A stretch of 64,000 bases of DNA from Pegoplata infirma (GCA_963921195.1 OY992537.1:2442501-2506500), one strand, 5' to 3'; positions 1 through 12,122 are shown, counted from the first letter of the stretch. The notes: generated from the sequence alone by a model not told the origin. A program made the numbers and translations.

Positions 1-102
1 TATTTATTTTATTATTTCAATTTTATTTTTTTTTATTTTATTTTTATTATTTCATTTATTTACTATTTTCTATTTTTAAAAATTTATATTTTTTTTTAAC
101 TT

Positions 103-169
103 ATCCCCACCGAGATTCGAACATAGAACCTCTTGTTCGTGAAGCTTAGTGTCTAACCACTTAGCTAAA
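103..169 (-). repeat. tRNA-like module (degenerate)
   Basis: On the minus strand there is an A-box-like TTAGCTAAGTGGTTAGAC and, about 40 bases on, a B-box-like TGTTCGAATCTCG. Spacing and order fit a tRNA or tRNA-derived SINE head. The T-stem has at least two mismatches, so a functional tRNA is unlikely. It lies inside the element ending at 758. Confidence 0.55.
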
Positions 170-363
170 TTATATAAACAAGTAACAACACTTAAAAGCT
201 ATTTTGAATAATATTCTGCTAACATATTAAGTTTGTGTCTTTGCTCTGTCACAATGCTCTGCCAAAAGCTGTGTGTGTGTTTGTAGAAAACAAATATTTT
301 GTGTATTTACAAAAATGAAGCGTTATAAAACCAAGCGTTAGTTGGCGAGATTTTTCTTCTTTG

Positions 364-440
364 GTGGCGCTGATAGCTAAGGCGTCGACAATTGCCACTT
401 CAGCCGGTAGGTCTTGGGTTCTAGCCCCGGTCAGGGCAGC
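364..440 (+). repeat. tRNA-like module
   Basis: An A-box-like CTGATAGCTAAGGCGTC is followed by a B-box-like GGGTTCTAGCCCC. The T-arm (TTGGG / CCCGG around a 7-nt loop) pairs with G-C and G-T pairs. The anticodon and acceptor parts are not convincing. It is a second module, opposite in orientation to the one at 103-169. Confidence 0.5.
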
Positions 441-992
441 AATGAAATTTTTTTTTTAATGTTTTTTTATTTTTTTTTTATTTTTTAATAAATTTATTCA
501 ACTGTTTTAATTATTGTAACATTATTTTAATTATTTAAAAAATTAAATGGCATATTGATGGCATTTTCTTCTATGAATGACATTCATTAATTCTATGAAT
601 TTTTTCTATGAATTTAATAAAATCTATGAATAAAATTCTATGAAAAATTTCAGAATACTAATGAATATTCATTCAGCCAATGAATTGTTTCATTGATTCT
701 ATGAATTTGGTTTTATGAAATTTGTTCATAGATGGAATGAACAATAATTCTTTCAGTGTAGGAAAGGAAAACCTTTTGCAATGTTGTAAGACAAAACAAA
801 AATTTGCATGCTTTAACCCCCCTCAATAATGTTTTCATGATTGTTTTTGAAATCCCATTTAAACAATAATGAAAATGTTTAGTGGTTAAATGATATTAAT
901 ACAAATGCAGATACACACATACATACATATGTGTGTAATACAGTGAGCCGAAAATGTCAAATTACAAATTGTGGAACATTTTTAATATTATA

Positions 993-1828
993 CACTCAAA
1001 AAAATACGTTAGTAGATTTACTAATTTTTTTTTTGCTAACGCTAGTTAGCTAACTTTTAGCAAATTTTTAGTTGAAATTAGCATGTTAGCAAAAAATTCT
1101 TGTAAACTTCATTTAGCACATTAGCAATTTTAAACAAACTTTGAACTAATTTATTTTGCTAAATTTGAAATTGAGTTGACTACATTTTTACAAGATTTTT
1201 TGCTAATATAAGCAAAATAAATGGTAAATTTTTTTTTATTTTCAGAAAACTTAAAATGGCGCTATCTCGGAAACTAAGCCAGATAGAGCAAAATGGAGGC
1301 CATTTTTGGTTCTTAGAATCTCCGTAGTATCGCCGGTCCTCTTCAGATGTGTGGAGCCTAATGGGCCCTAACTTTGGATTCAAAAAAGTTAGCATTCCCG
1401 ATAATTTTAACATGTTCATATCTCGGTAAATATTGCCGACACAACAAAAAGTCCAAAAGCGTTTTTGTAGCCCTCAACACGTAGAACAAGACCGCAAAAT
1501 AGTCAAAAGCTCTCCGAGTAATATTTTTGAAGTTATCGAGTTTTTTAATTCTCAAGACGCCAGTGGTCCCCTATAATCACGTATCTCAAAAACTAAGCAA
1601 GGTAGAGCGAAACGGACACAAATTTTGGATCAAAAACTATCGGGTCCGAACCCAATGGGGTCCTCAGATGTGTATAAACTAAGTTCAAAAAAAAAATATT
1701 TAGTTAACTAATTATTAGCAAAACATTTTTGCTAACTTTAGCAAAAAAATTTTGGGTTCAAAATCAGCAAATTTTCTTGTAGGTTTACAAGCTTTTTTGC
1801 TAAAATTACAGTTTTTTTTTTTTGAGTG
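993..1828. mobile_element. CACTC-family TIR element, TTAGCAAAA subtype
   Basis: The termini CACTCAAAAAAA and TTTTTTTGAGTG are flanked by TA on both sides (991-992, 1829-1830). The arms repeat TTAGCAAAATTTTT-type words in both orientations. The middle (about 1255-1680) is an unrelated core starting AAAATGGCGCTATCTCG, in which a phrase like ATCTCGGAAACTAAGC recurs about every 160 bases. A close relative lies at 45626-46492, and the core also recurs at 20543-21010. Non-autonomous; no transposase seen. Confidence 0.8.
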
Positions 1829-1830
1829 TA

Positions 1831-3107
1831 AGAAGGGATTTCACTTAAACATGACGATGTCATTGAAGTTACCCACTTTTCTGCCTGTTGGAGTTACCCA
1901 CTTTTCTGCCTGTTGAAATGAGGAAGACAAAAATTGAGCCCAGTCTAATTTCTGTATGTATTTACAAATGAATGTAGGTATGTTCGTATTTTTATAATAG
2001 AATCATAATTACATAAAAACCGCAGCAAATGTTTGCAATAAAATAAAAAAAATCGTTTTTTAACAAAAGGACCATCATCATCATCATCGCTCAATACTGC
2101 AACCCCCTTGATTAAACTTTTACCGCACATTACATATTTTCATAAGTAATACAACATACTTTTTATTTTTTTAATAGTACGATTCCCTCACTTTATAATT
2201 GTATTAAACAATACAATTTGTTTTTTTTAGGTTAAATAACATTTAAAATAAAACTCAAACTCAAGTCGATACTGCTTTTTTATTTGCCAATTTTTTTTTT
2301 ATATATTTTTGTGAACAAAAATCCTTTTTTTCGTAAGTGTATAACATTTTACAAGTTCTATGAATCTCAATGGTTTTTTATTTTAATGATTTATTTATTC
2401 CTGAAAAATATACACGACTGGGTTGTTGGGAATTGTTTGACAATTGAAATGTCAATTCTGACAGCTGTCGATCTTAAAACCGTTATTTGCCCTATTTGTT
2501 ATTGATACTCACTCTGTTGTTTGTGTTAAGAAATCTACAAATTTATGAATATTTAATGCAGGATTGGCATTATGAAAATTAAAAAACGATAACAAAGATG
2601 TCATAATTGTTTGTCATTTTAGTTTTGTAATAATACGAATTGGTATTCGACAGTAAAATATACAATCATATTATGACTGGATTAGTAATTGATTTTAAAT
2701 TTTAGATTTTTTTAAAATAAATTTATGCAAATTACAAAAAAAAGAAGAAACAAAATAGGATATGATATGATGAGATAAATTGAAGCTGTAAATTTGATCG
2801 TTTATATTAAAATTCTGAAAATCTTTAAGTATTTATTAAATACATATTTCAGAGATGCAATTGTAATAATGCTAACAAAAATGGCCCATTGTTGTAGTTA
2901 ATTGAATTTATTTCAATCGAATGTTAATTCCCAGGCTGTGTCAAGTTTAGCGTGAAAAACGCCTGACAGGGAGTATGATAGGTTTATTAATTTTTTAGTT
3001 AAACCTCTTTTTGCATCTTGAAATACCTAAACTGAAGTTTATCGATTTTTTTGACATTTTGACCTAATTATTTTTTTTTTTTATGAAAGAATTTTTCCAA
3101 GAATATA
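1831..3107. other. Non-coding, no assigned feature
   Basis: AT-rich sequence without a recognisable gene. A 25-base phrase containing AGTTACCCACTTTTCTGCC is tandemly duplicated at about 1867-1917, and a short ATC triplet run lies near 2072-2088. Nothing else identifiable. Confidence 0.5.
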
Positions 3108-3270
3108 TATTATTGATCCATGATCGATTCTAAAACGTTCTATGAATGTGCCTCCGTCCATCTGTGAAATGCACGATGCAGTGCAAACTTTAAGAGCTAG
3201 ACTCCTGAAGTTTAGCTCGAACATGTCCTTGATTATAGGCTTGTTGAGTTCAAAAAAGGGAAAAATCTGA
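3108..3270 (+). repeat. DINE-1/mini-me-like fragment
   Basis: The stretch shares ATTGATCCATGATCGATTCT, a short remnant of the GTCC/GTCT microsatellite (CCTCCGTCCATCTGTG) and CTAGACTCCTGAAGTTT with the copy at 5280-5520, and more weakly with the long copies at 29283 and 44008. Both ends of the parent element are missing. Confidence 0.6.
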
Positions 3271-3294
3271 TCAAAAAATAATTTAAAATAGCTA

Positions 3295-3690
3295 CACTCA
3301 AAAAATTATGTATGTAAATTCCAGTGAATATTCACTTAAAACAAATGAAATTTTATTTAGAAACCATTCCACTGTTTTTTCATTTAAAATAAAAACACAT
3401 TACAGTCAATTTTAAATGTTAATTTAATGACTAACCAAAACATTAAAAAACTACTGAATATTCACTTATTTTGTATTGAAAAACAGTAAAACTATAGAAG
3501 AAATTTTTTACTGCCGAAAATGAATGTAACAGAAAATTCGTTTTTAATACAGTAAATTATTTTTTTAAACTACTGAAACAGTAGAAAATAAGAAGTCCTT
3601 AATAAAATTAATGATTTTTCTTTTCAAATAACTTTACTGATTACTTTTTAAAATAACCTACAAACAGTAAAAGACATAACTTTCTTAGTG
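3295..3690. mobile_element. CACTC-family TIR element, CAGTAAA subtype
   Basis: Termini CACTCAAAAAATTATG and CATAACTTTCTTAGTG are flanked by TA (3293-3294, 3691-3692). The arms repeat ACAGTAAAA and TTTACTG words. Related ends occur at 16030-16837 and 32980. The TTTTGTAT at about 3466-3473 is the uninterrupted equivalent of a site that carries an 808-bp hAT-like insertion in the relative at 32980. Confidence 0.75.
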
Positions 3691-3692
3691 TA

Positions 3693-4974
3693 ACTAAAAA
3701 ATGGGAAAATTAACTAAATCCAAGGAAAATTGATAATGATTTAGCTCCATTGCCATGTTTTCCTACTTTTTAGTCCATATTTTTCTTAAAAATAAGGCCC
3801 AATTTGAACTAGAAAGTGGAAAAAATTTCCCATTTCTGTTGAGGACATTTTTCCTAAAAATTAGTTAATTTTATATTTTTTATTGGTTTATTTATAGAAT
3901 AGCATGTGAATACAGACAGAATTCTCATTGTGTACATTTTTTATTATAATTATAGGGAGGGTGCTGTGGCTTAGTGGTTAGCGCGTTGGACTACTAGCCA
4001 GCAAGCCTGGGTTCGATTCCCGGCTCAGGCAGAACAACATTTTTTCAGATATTTATTAGTTTCTATTTATAACTAATACTATCGCAGCTCTCTCCTTCGT
4101 TGATAAATAGCACTAAAAACGTCAACGAAGTAATATACATAATAAAATAATGGCTATAAACACAGCTTCAAAAATAATTCGCCAGATCAATAACAGATGG
4201 CGATGCAACAACTGTACTCAAAATTATCAACACGCGCAATTACAGTGCTGCCATACTGAAGCCCTTCTATCTTTCAAATCTTTCATCTCTCTTCTATCCC
4301 CTTTCCGAAAGAAACATCACGGTTACATTAGTAATTGATAGGCAGCATTGCCTGAGTGTTGTTTCTTTAAAAAAAAAAAAAAAATCATTTGTTTTTAAAG
4401 TTAAATTACAACACTGACTTTGTCTTTAACGTTTGTTCCCAGACTATGGGAAAACACGCCAAAGCCAATGCCTTTGTTGTGATTAAAATATTATATTTTT
4501 TCCTAACACATACATGTGTAGAAAAAAATGTAAACATTAAATTTATTACTTGTTATACAAAACCAAACTCTTTTTTTCATACACTACAAATAATAAACAA
4601 AATGTGAACTACAAGCAAGCATGAACAAAAAAAATCAATCAACAAAACAATTTCAAGTAATGAAAAATTTACTAAACTTGTGGAAAAAACTTCTTTAAAT
4701 TAAAGAAGATGAACTAATTGGTAGGAAATTACGTCATAAAATGTCTTAAAAATCAAGGTTATTTTTCAATTATTGAGGGAAAATTTCTTTGGCGGTAAGA
4801 ATTTCTTCCATGTATTAGGGAATTCCATTTAAGGAAAATTACGGCCTATTTAACAGTACATTAACTAAAATTTTTTCCTAGCAGTTAAGAAAATTTCCCA
4901 ACTTTCAGTTAAATTTAACTAAATTGTGGGAAAATTGATAAATTATTTTGAAGAAAAAAATTTTTTTTTGAGTG
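3693..4974. mobile_element. CACTC-family TIR element, TTAGTTAAATT subtype
   Basis: The right terminus TTTTTTTTTGAGTG is followed by TA at 4975-4976. The left edge abuts the element at 3295-3690 and seems to lack its own terminus, perhaps because that element inserted at its end. Both arms repeat GGGAAAATT and TTAGTTAAATTTAACTAA words. The interior holds the tRNA-like module at 3958-4031 and a stretch of unknown sequence to about 4640. The 19669-21230 element has the same kind of arms. Confidence 0.6.
3958..4031 (+). repeat. tRNA-like module, best preserved of the set
   Basis: A-box TGGCTTAGTGGTTAGCGC and B-box GGGTTCGATTCCC match pol III internal promoter consensus well. The T-arm CTGGG-TTCGATT-CCCGG pairs, and an anticodon-like stem GTTGG/CCAGC is present but with an 8-base loop. 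The acceptor ends do not pair, so I read it as a tRNA-derived module rather than a functional tRNA gene. It lies in the interior of the element at 3693-4974. Confidence 0.65.
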
Positions 4975-4976
4975 TA

Positions 4977-5262
4977 ATTATAATTAAGTATTATAATTTT
5001 CGGATTTGTTTGTATATGGTTCTGAATTAAGAAAAGTGTGACAGAAAATTTTTTAATTTTTTTAAAACTTTTAAGACATCCTGGTTCGTTTTTTACTAGT
5101 TTCATATAATCCAGTTATTATAATCTTCAGAAAAACTTTTAATGCCAAATTTATTCATATAGTCAATTGAACTCTATATGTGATAATTATTAACAGATCG
5201 CAGTCGCCAAGGATTGAACACATGATCTGTAATGTTTTGCTATTAACTGCTATTAACTGCTA
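4977..5262 (-). repeat. Dispersed repeat with tRNA-like module (uninterrupted copy)
   Basis: This segment is the reverse complement of the repeat at about 49144-49322 plus 51667-51785. Here it is continuous, whereas the other copy is split by a 2.3 kb insertion at the TA of ACTAGTAAAAAACG, so this copy is an empty-site reference. The minus strand carries a B-box-like TGTTCAATCCTTGGCG within 5190-5262. A short TAGCAGTTAA duplication lies next to it. Confidence 0.65.
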
Positions 5263-5279
5263 TTTTTTGATATTTTTCC

Positions 5280-5520
5280 ATTTTTACTCACTTTGCATTC
5301 TGTGTGTAACACATCGAAATATCGGTCGGGCACCCCATAACGAATATATATTATTGATCCATGATCAACTCTAAGAAGTTCTATGAATGTGAGTCCGTCC
5401 GTCTGTGAAATGCACGTTGCAGCCCAAACTAATAAAGCTAGACTCCTGAAGTTTGACACTAACATGTCCTTGATAATAGGCTGGTTAAGCTCAAAAATAA
5501 CCAAAATTGGATCAGGGGGA
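5280..5520 (+). repeat. DINE-1/mini-me-like fragment
   Basis: It contains TCGAAATATCGGTC, CACCCCATAA, TATTATTGATCCATGATC and GTCCGTCCGTCTGTG, matching the interior of the longer copies at 29283 and 44008. Neither end is present. Confidence 0.6.
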
Positions 5521-5743
5521 AAAAGGTTCCGCCTTGAAAAACTAAACCATCGTCTAAATAACGCTATTTTAAAATTTTTTGCATCTTTGTTAAATAAATT
5601 AAAAATTTTTTGTTAGAAGACGTTCAATGTTCTGCACTGGGACCCATGGGACTTAAAAATTCATTATTTTTTGGTTCGCCTTCCTTTTTGTGGGCGTGGT
5701 TATAAACAAATTGTCTTAATAATGATAAAAATGTATTATACCC

Positions 5744-5865
5744 AATTCAAACCTGAGGTGAAATCTCAATCGAACGAGATTTCGATTATACGGTAGTGTA
5801 TAAAATGATGCAGTACCATATGATCGAAATCTCCTTCGAACAAGATTTCACCTCAGGTGTGAATA
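5744..5865. mobile_element. Small fold-back element, about 120 bp
   Basis: The inverted ends ATTCAAACCTGAGGTGAAAT and ATTTCACCTCAGGTGTGAAT enclose a short centre that is itself semi-palindromic (CGAGATTTCGATTATAC against ATGATCGAAATCTC). It is MITE-like. The target duplication is unclear. Confidence 0.65.
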
Positions 5866-5947
5866 GAAATGTTTTTAAAAATTTTAAAATTAAACTTATC
5901 TGCATTTTTGCGTTGGCGAAATTTCTGCTAGTTCGGATTTTATTCGT

Positions 5948-6135
5948 ATTCCCCCGAACCTTTTTTCATAAGGTGGCAAGCCTTTTTTAAATTTGAGATT
6001 GGGCAGTTAAATAAAAAAATTAAAATAGGTAAATTTTATTTTTCTCTCCTCATTTCCATATGCAAGGACAATCGGTTGGTGCCATCTGAAAGAGCTCCCT
6101 TTTAAGTGAGATATCGAACTCCGAATTTTTAAGTA
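5948..6135 (+). repeat. Fragment of the GAGATTGGGCAG fold-back family
   Basis: It shares TTTGAGATTGGGCAG, ATATGCAAG and GGACAATCGGT with 9449-9575, and matches the reverse complement of about 9060-9140. It is one arm of that fold-back family. Confidence 0.55.
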
Positions 6136-6146
6136 ACTTATTATGT

Positions 6147-8240
6147 TACTTACACTAATAGAAATTTGAACATGACAATAATGAAAATCTACATTAATTT
6201 TGTGAAAAATAACGTTAACGTTAAATGAAATAAGTATCACAAAATTTAATTGCAAGAACAAGTTTCATTAAATTAATGAAAATTGTTCATACAAAATATA
6301 AATTGTATTTTATGAAAATTTGTCATTACTTTAATGAAAAAAGTATTTAATTGTTATGAAATAATTTCATTGAATAAATCCTACTTTTTGTTTTTGAAAT
6401 ACTTTCATTGAACAAATGCTACTTTTATTTTTAAAATGAAATATACGTATGAAATCTTTTTATAGAATTAAGAATAATAAAAAATGAATTTCACTTAGTT
6501 TTCTCGTACAATACTTTACTCAAACCTTAAATTGTAATACATTATTAAAACCACGAAGTAATTTAAAACAGCGCAAATTTAGTAAATATAAAATTAATAA
6601 TTTACTTTTTATTTCAAATTGCATAAAAAAGTCTAAAAAATCACAAAATAACCAAGTTAAAAAAACACTTTCACATATTTTTTATTTTCACTCAGTTTTC
6701 TAACACAAAATTTTACTATAACATTTACTTTTAACACATAAGTAAAACCACGAAATAATATAAAACAACGAGAGTTTAATAAATACTTATAACACTGCGT
6801 GACAAAACTAACCACTATTTTAGACAACAAGAGGTACGACCATCATTTCAATATATTTCGGACATGCTGAATCGAATGGCGTACTCCGTTTTTCGATGTA
6901 TGGTACAGTTTTCTTGTAAAATGTCATTAAAGATTAGCTGATTTTCAGCTGCTTTTTTAACATAAACAATTCCAAGGCTAATGATTTTTAAATTTTATGG
7001 CATGGAAAACAAAGATATAACTTGTAGCAATATTTCTAATATAAATTTGGTTTAAAGCTTTTCATCTTAACCCCTTAAATTCGCGGATTTCTTCATTTTT
7101 TTAAGTTTTCGCGAAATTAACCGCTTAATTGGTCTCTGATAAAAAACTTGCATTTTGTGGATCATAAAGGCGTCCATGACACTACGAATAGTGGACAAAA
7201 AACATCTATGTTATATGGACCATCATGAAGAAAATCGCGAAAAACCGTTTTTTTGCATATGACAGCATCACTTTAGGAGATGATTTGTGGCTTCATCTTT
7301 TAGTATATAATGTGGGAACCTTAAACAATGAACTGACCCAAAATTTGTCCAAAAAAGTTTTCATTTGCAAAAGTTATCTTAATAAAAACTGTTATTTCAG
7401 TGTTTGCGATACAATAATTATAGTTTTTGTTAAGATAACTTTTGCAAATGAAAACTTTTTTGGACAAATTTTGTGTCAGTTCATTGTTTAAGGTTCCCAC
7501 ATTATATACTAAAAGATGAAGACTCAAATCATCTCCTAAAGTGATGCTGCCATAAGCAAAAAAACGGTTTTTCGCGATTTTCTTCATGATGGTCCATATA
7601 ACATAGATGTTTTTTGTCCACTATTCGTAGTGTCATGGACGCCTTTATGATCCACAAAATGCAAGTTTTTTATCAGAGACCAATTTAGCGGTTAATTTCG
7701 CGAAAACTTAAAAAAATTAAGAAATCCGCGAATTAAAGGGGTTAAGATGAAAAGCTTTAAACCAAATTTATATTAGAAATATTGCTACAAGTTATATCTT
7801 TGTTTTCCATGCCATAAAATTTAAAAATCATTAGCTTTGGAATTTTTTTTGTTAAAAAAGCAGCTGAAAATTAGCCAATCTTTAATGGCATTTTACAAGA
7901 AAACTGTACCATACATCGAAAAACGGAGTACGCCATTCGATTCAGCATGTCCGAAATATATAGAAATGATGGTCGTAACTCTTGTTTATTTTTTAGTGTT
8001 CCGCAGTGTAATTAATCAATAACATTTCTAAAAAAAATCACAATTATTCTGATAAGCTGTTTTTTGCGCGCGAAAACTAACAGACCAAACAGAACCGACA
8101 TGACAGGTGTAAAAAAACAGTAAATTTTATAAACAAAACTTAATGAACTTTTTTAATGAAACACTGAAATCTAATGAATCGAAATTAATGAAAATCTTGC
8201 ACAATATGTATGAAATTTCATTCAGCATATGAAATATTTT
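6147..8240. mobile_element. AATGAAA-word element hosting a fold-back
   Basis: It begins near TACACTAATAGAAAT. TTAATGAAA-type words fill about 6147-6420 and 8110-8240, on either side of the fold-back at 6793-8008. A segment of about 110 bases with TTAAAACCACGAARTAAT recurs twice before the insertion (about 6475-6600 and 6680-6790). The right terminus is not clear. Confidence 0.4.
6793..8008. mobile_element. 1.2 kb fold-back element with TAA duplication
   Basis: The ends CACTGCG and CGCAGTG are flanked by TAA (6790-6792 and 8009-8011), fitting a PIF/Harbinger-type TWA target. The two arms of nearly 600 bases are near-perfect inverted copies around a loop of about 30 bases at 7390-7420. Overlapping reading frames on opposite arms therefore give almost the same 88-residue translation; these are mirror images, not genes. 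A transcript would form a long hairpin. Confidence 0.8.
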
Positions 8241-8244
8241 ATTG

Positions 8245-9030
8245 TTGTAATAAGCAAAGTAGAGTGAACCAAATTTTGGATTTAAACTGATTGTGACATT
8301 CCACAAGAAATACTTGGTACTCTGGACGATATCACTTCGGAATGAGACTTACAAAAAAGAGTTTTTGTTATCTACTAGAAACGCTTAATCCCTAAGCTGG
8401 TCTAAGCGGTACACGCGAAAGATGAACCTAACCTTTATGGTTTTTCGTTTTACATCCCACATTTTCAAATATCCTCTGTCATAAAATCTATTAAATCAAA
8501 TAATTAAATCGATTTGTTATCATGACGTTTTACTCATACACAAAAACAGATGTCATTACAATACCACAATTCAATTTCCGTTCATTATATGTGTATAAAA
8601 ACTGCACTACCGTTTAGTTGGCTTTTCAATGAAATCTACAAAAAAAATATACCACGGAAAAATAACTTAAATAGAAAAATGTATGTAAGGAGAAAAATGA
8701 AAAAAAAAAAAATAAACATTTCTTAAATAAAAATGTTAAAAATCCATAATAAGGAAGTTCAAATTTATTACAAAAGAAATTTATGTTAAATCTTCCAATA
8801 CAACACAAATTAAGAAATTAACGTTATAACTCCAATAGTAGTAGATTTTTGGGCTTTTTTTTAAGAAAATTTAAAATGTTTCCACTCTTATTTTGAACCT
8901 GCCTCAAAAACCATATACCCAGAGGAGAAATGACTGTGATAATCTTAATGTAATGTAATAATGTAATTTGTTTGAAAAACAATAATATCTTTGAAGAAAT
9001 CACTTTATGATCCTTCTTAATGGTAAAATC
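8245..9030. other. Non-coding, no assigned feature
   Basis: AT-rich sequence with homopolymer runs and no recognisable gene, repeat end or RNA. Confidence 0.5.
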
Positions 9031-9035
9031 ACGTT

Positions 9036-9575
9036 TGTTCGCTCCGAATGAAGGGGGGAAAAAAAGGAGTAACCTGTGTTTTTTTTAGCTGCTCAATCTC
9101 AAATTTAAAAAAGGGTTGTCACCATATGAAAAAATAAGGGCTTTCGGGAAAATCTGTATAAAAGCCGAAAAAGCCGGAATTTCGCCAAACGAAAAAATAC
9201 GGGTCAGCTTAATTTTGATAGAGATTATTTAGTAGGATTTTGGCGGTCGTCGTACATAGATATCCATTTTTGACAATAACGAACTTAACGAAACCGAATT
9301 TGGACACGACCGATGCACCATTGGATAGGTCTTCAAAAAACCTTTCGACCTGTACAAAATGCTCATATAGTTTCTTTTGATGAAATGGGAAAAATCGTCA
9401 AAAAACGAAAAAAATCCAGTTTTGCGCCTCCCCTTTGACCCCCTTTGAGATTGGGCAGCTATACAAAAAAACAGGTAACTCTTATTTTGCTCCCCTCTTT
9501 CCTATATGCAAGTTTCAGGACAATCGGTGGTTGCCCTCTAAAAGACCTCCCTTGTAAGTGTTAAACCTTTTACAA
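9036..9575. mobile_element. Fold-back family member (GAGATTGGGCAG)
   Basis: The left part (CTCCGAATGAAGGGGGG ... AGCTGCTCAATCTCAAA) is an imperfect inverted copy of the right part (TTTGAGATTGGGCAGCT ... CTCCCCTCTTTCC). A partial copy lies at 5948-6135. The right end, CCTCCCTTGTAAGTG, resembles the ACTTACAAGG ends at 19255 and 63190. Target duplication not resolved. Confidence 0.5.
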
Positions 9576-10930
9576 ACATCTTCAAAACGCTCATGTAAGC
9601 TGAATATTTTGACATAATATATCTTTTAACTATGAACTACCCTATTTAGCAATAGCTCGAGCAATAGCATAGTACAACTAAAACATCCGTAGCGGAAGGA
9701 AGAATCAGTGGTTTGCCTAAACCCAAAGCAAAAATGTTTGTAACTACATAGAGAGAACAGTATTGAATGAACGACCGACTGAGTGCAGGAATAAGTGAGT
9801 GAGTGACTGCATGTGCCCAAAAATTGTACAACGATATCCAAAGTACGGGGTGAAGTTTAAACGTTTGCATTAACAACATGATTATCCTTTAAACGAAACA
9901 AATTGTTTGAAAATCCTTACAAATATTGTATCCTTAATGTTGTGATACAAGATTATTAAACAATTCACCAACGAGTATTAAAAGTGATAAAAACATAAAG
10001 TATGAGTGTGTGGGGGTGTGTGTATGTGTGCGGATGGGAAATCCGTGCTTTAACGGTTTTGAAACATATTACATGGCAATTCACACACAGACTCAGCAAA
10101 AAAATAAAAAAAATATAAATTATGATTTATGATGTCATCCACTGAGCAAACATCATTACAAAGAAATAATCACAATCTAACAGACACAAATCGTGTGTTA
10201 ATAACGTATTGACTTGTTTTTCGCTTGCAGAACATTGATAAAAGAAAACGAGATGAATGGATTGCTGACGATGTCGATATTGCTCCACATCATATGCTTT
10301 TTGGATATTTCATGGTCTATTACACAATTTTGTTTTTTTTTTTGGAAAATAAATTGTTGGCCACTCCTCCCTCCCTCCAATTACACAAAAACCACATGCA
10401 CGCTTAACGGTTTGTATTAGAAAATAATTGTTTCACATCCTAGTCTATTTTGTATTTAGTGGATATAACAAGGAAATCTGTTCTTTCATACACTTCATTT
10501 GATTTGTAATAGATTTTTAAAATAAATTCATTAAAAACCATAAAATTTTGAAAATATGATGGGAAACTACAAAAAAGGACAATTTTTCCTTTAATTCTGT
10601 TGTCGTTGTAGCATGCGTGTCTTTGAGTATATTAAAATCAACATTTTTCTATTCACTTTATTTGTTTGCCTTTTTATATGCTTAGGACAGACGAACCGAC
10701 CAACCGAATTGCAGAATATCAGACCATCATGTTTCTAATCTAAAATTTATTACTTGAGCGGCCATTAAATTTGCATATTTATGAATAATGTTTCGGTTAT
10801 AATATGTATGTATGAGGAATTGCCTTAAGTGGATTGCCATTACTTCTTCTACTAACCAGGTGTAGTTGGGGAAAAGGAGGAGCTCTTAACATGACATCAG
10901 AGTGTCCTTTATTATTACACAACGGTGGGT
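9576..10930. other. Mostly unique, gene-free region with one exon candidate
   Basis: Less repetitive than the surroundings: mixed composition, short GT-rich tracts near 10004-10035, and no TIR element seen. It contains the candidate exon at 10231. It may be an intron or intergenic stretch of the host genome. Confidence 0.4.
10231..10404 (+). CDS. Candidate exon, unknown product
   Basis: A pyrimidine-rich tract and CAG (TTTTTCGCTTGCAG) end at 10230 and precede a reading frame that starts NIDKRKRDEWIADDVDIAPH. This stretch has charged, non-homopolymeric composition unlike most frames here. The frame continues through a T-run (poly-Phe) to a stop at 10405-10407. A weak donor is possible at ATG|GTCTAT (about 10314). 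I do not recognise the protein, and the frame may be chance. Confidence 0.25.
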
Positions 10931-10936
10931 GGGTGC

Positions 10937-12122
10937 TAGAGTTGTCAATTATTCGACTTTCAACTTTGTTCGAATAATTCAAATAATTGTTTTTCCTCGT
11001 TCGATCAAACGATTAAAGATCAAAATTTATTCGATTAATCGAAGAGAATAACGAATAAAAAAATTATTTTAAAAAATATTTTTATTAACAAAAAAAATAA
11101 ACGATTCATATAAAATAACTTAAAATAAGAAAGTTAAAATTTTTATTAACGAAAAAATGAAAATATTTAAAAGTTAAAAAAACTTAAAAATTTAATAACT
11201 GAGATCACTTTTAATTAACGGATGTCGATTTTAATACTTGTTGAGAAATAATTCAAATACAAATTATTATTTAAAGAATTCAGACAAAATATATCATAAA
11301 TGATTTTAATTTTTGTCAAATAAGACAATTTAAGTTGTTCTTAAGAAATAATCTTTTAAAAATAAAAGTTGACTCAATTTTTTTGCTTTCAAACGATTCT
11401 TTCGCTAATTGTTGAAGTAGGTGATATAGTAAGAAGAGCATACAAAAGTTTATCAAATTTTTCTGTTCTTTTTTCAGATTTTTCCAAATATACCATATCG
11501 TCTGATATATCGCTGAAGTCCTTTTTGTTTTCTGAATTTTTAATATGTACTTTGAATTGAATTATTTAACTCGCATAAAAGATTATTATTTTCATTACTA
11601 ATAACTTGCTCTATTTCAATACTTTTATCTGAATTATTGTGATTACTTTCAACATAAAATAATCTGGAGTATAATTCATTTGCATATTATTTTGTTTCGC
11701 TTTTTGGAGAATATTTTAAGAAACTTTCATTGCTCGGAAAATTTCCAGAATTTAGAAAAATTATTACCGTATTTAACATTTTTATACGTCTCTCATTAAT
11801 TCTTATTTTAATACGTTTTAGTAAGTCTGATGCAAAAGAATTATTAATTTTCCAATTCTATAATGGATGTGCTATCCAGGGCTATGGCTACAATATATTT
11901 TAACTTTCCTACATTTTGTATAAAATCTTAAAAAATTTATGAGAATAAATTAAATTCCTAGCATTTATTTAATTTTTTAATTAAAAAAAATTGTTCGATT
12001 AATCGACATTAATTAATCGATTTATTCGTTATTCGAAAATCGTCATTTTTGAATTATTCGAACAAGAGTTGGGTTTTATTTGATCGATTAATCGAATTAT
12101 TCTTAATCGACTGACAACTCTA
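10937..12122. mobile_element. hAT-like element, ATTCGATTAATCGA words
   Basis: The ends TAGAGTTGTCA and TGACAACTCTA are flanked by a perfect 8-bp duplication GTGGGTGC (10929-10936 and 12123-12130). Both subterminal regions (about 10948-11060 and 11995-12115) are filled with TCGAATTATTCG and CGATTAATCGA words in both orientations. The middle is AT-rich without a transposase, so it is non-autonomous. Confidence 0.85.

Larger units (their letters stand above)
1..758. mobile_element. Right part of a TA-target TIR element
   Basis: The right boundary is ...TTCTTTCAGTG followed by TA at 759-760. The last 220 bases (about 541-758) are built from ATGAAT/ATTCAT words in both orientations, the reiterated-word style seen in most elements here. 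No matching left terminus (CACTGAAAG) is seen, so the left arm probably lies outside the window. Two tRNA-like modules sit inside it in opposite orientations. The rest is A/T homopolymer-rich filler. Superfamily not assigned. Confidence 0.45.

Noticed and set aside
3958..4031. Functional tRNA gene
   Set aside because: A/B boxes and T-arm are good, but the acceptor stem does not pair and the anticodon loop has eight bases.
5640..5740. Possible further element end near GTGGGCGTGGTTATAAAC
   Set aside because: No inverted partner or second copy found in the window.
7225..7587. Paired 88-residue frames on opposite strands, nearly identical
   Set aside because: They are the two arms of the 6793-8008 fold-back, not a duplicated gene.
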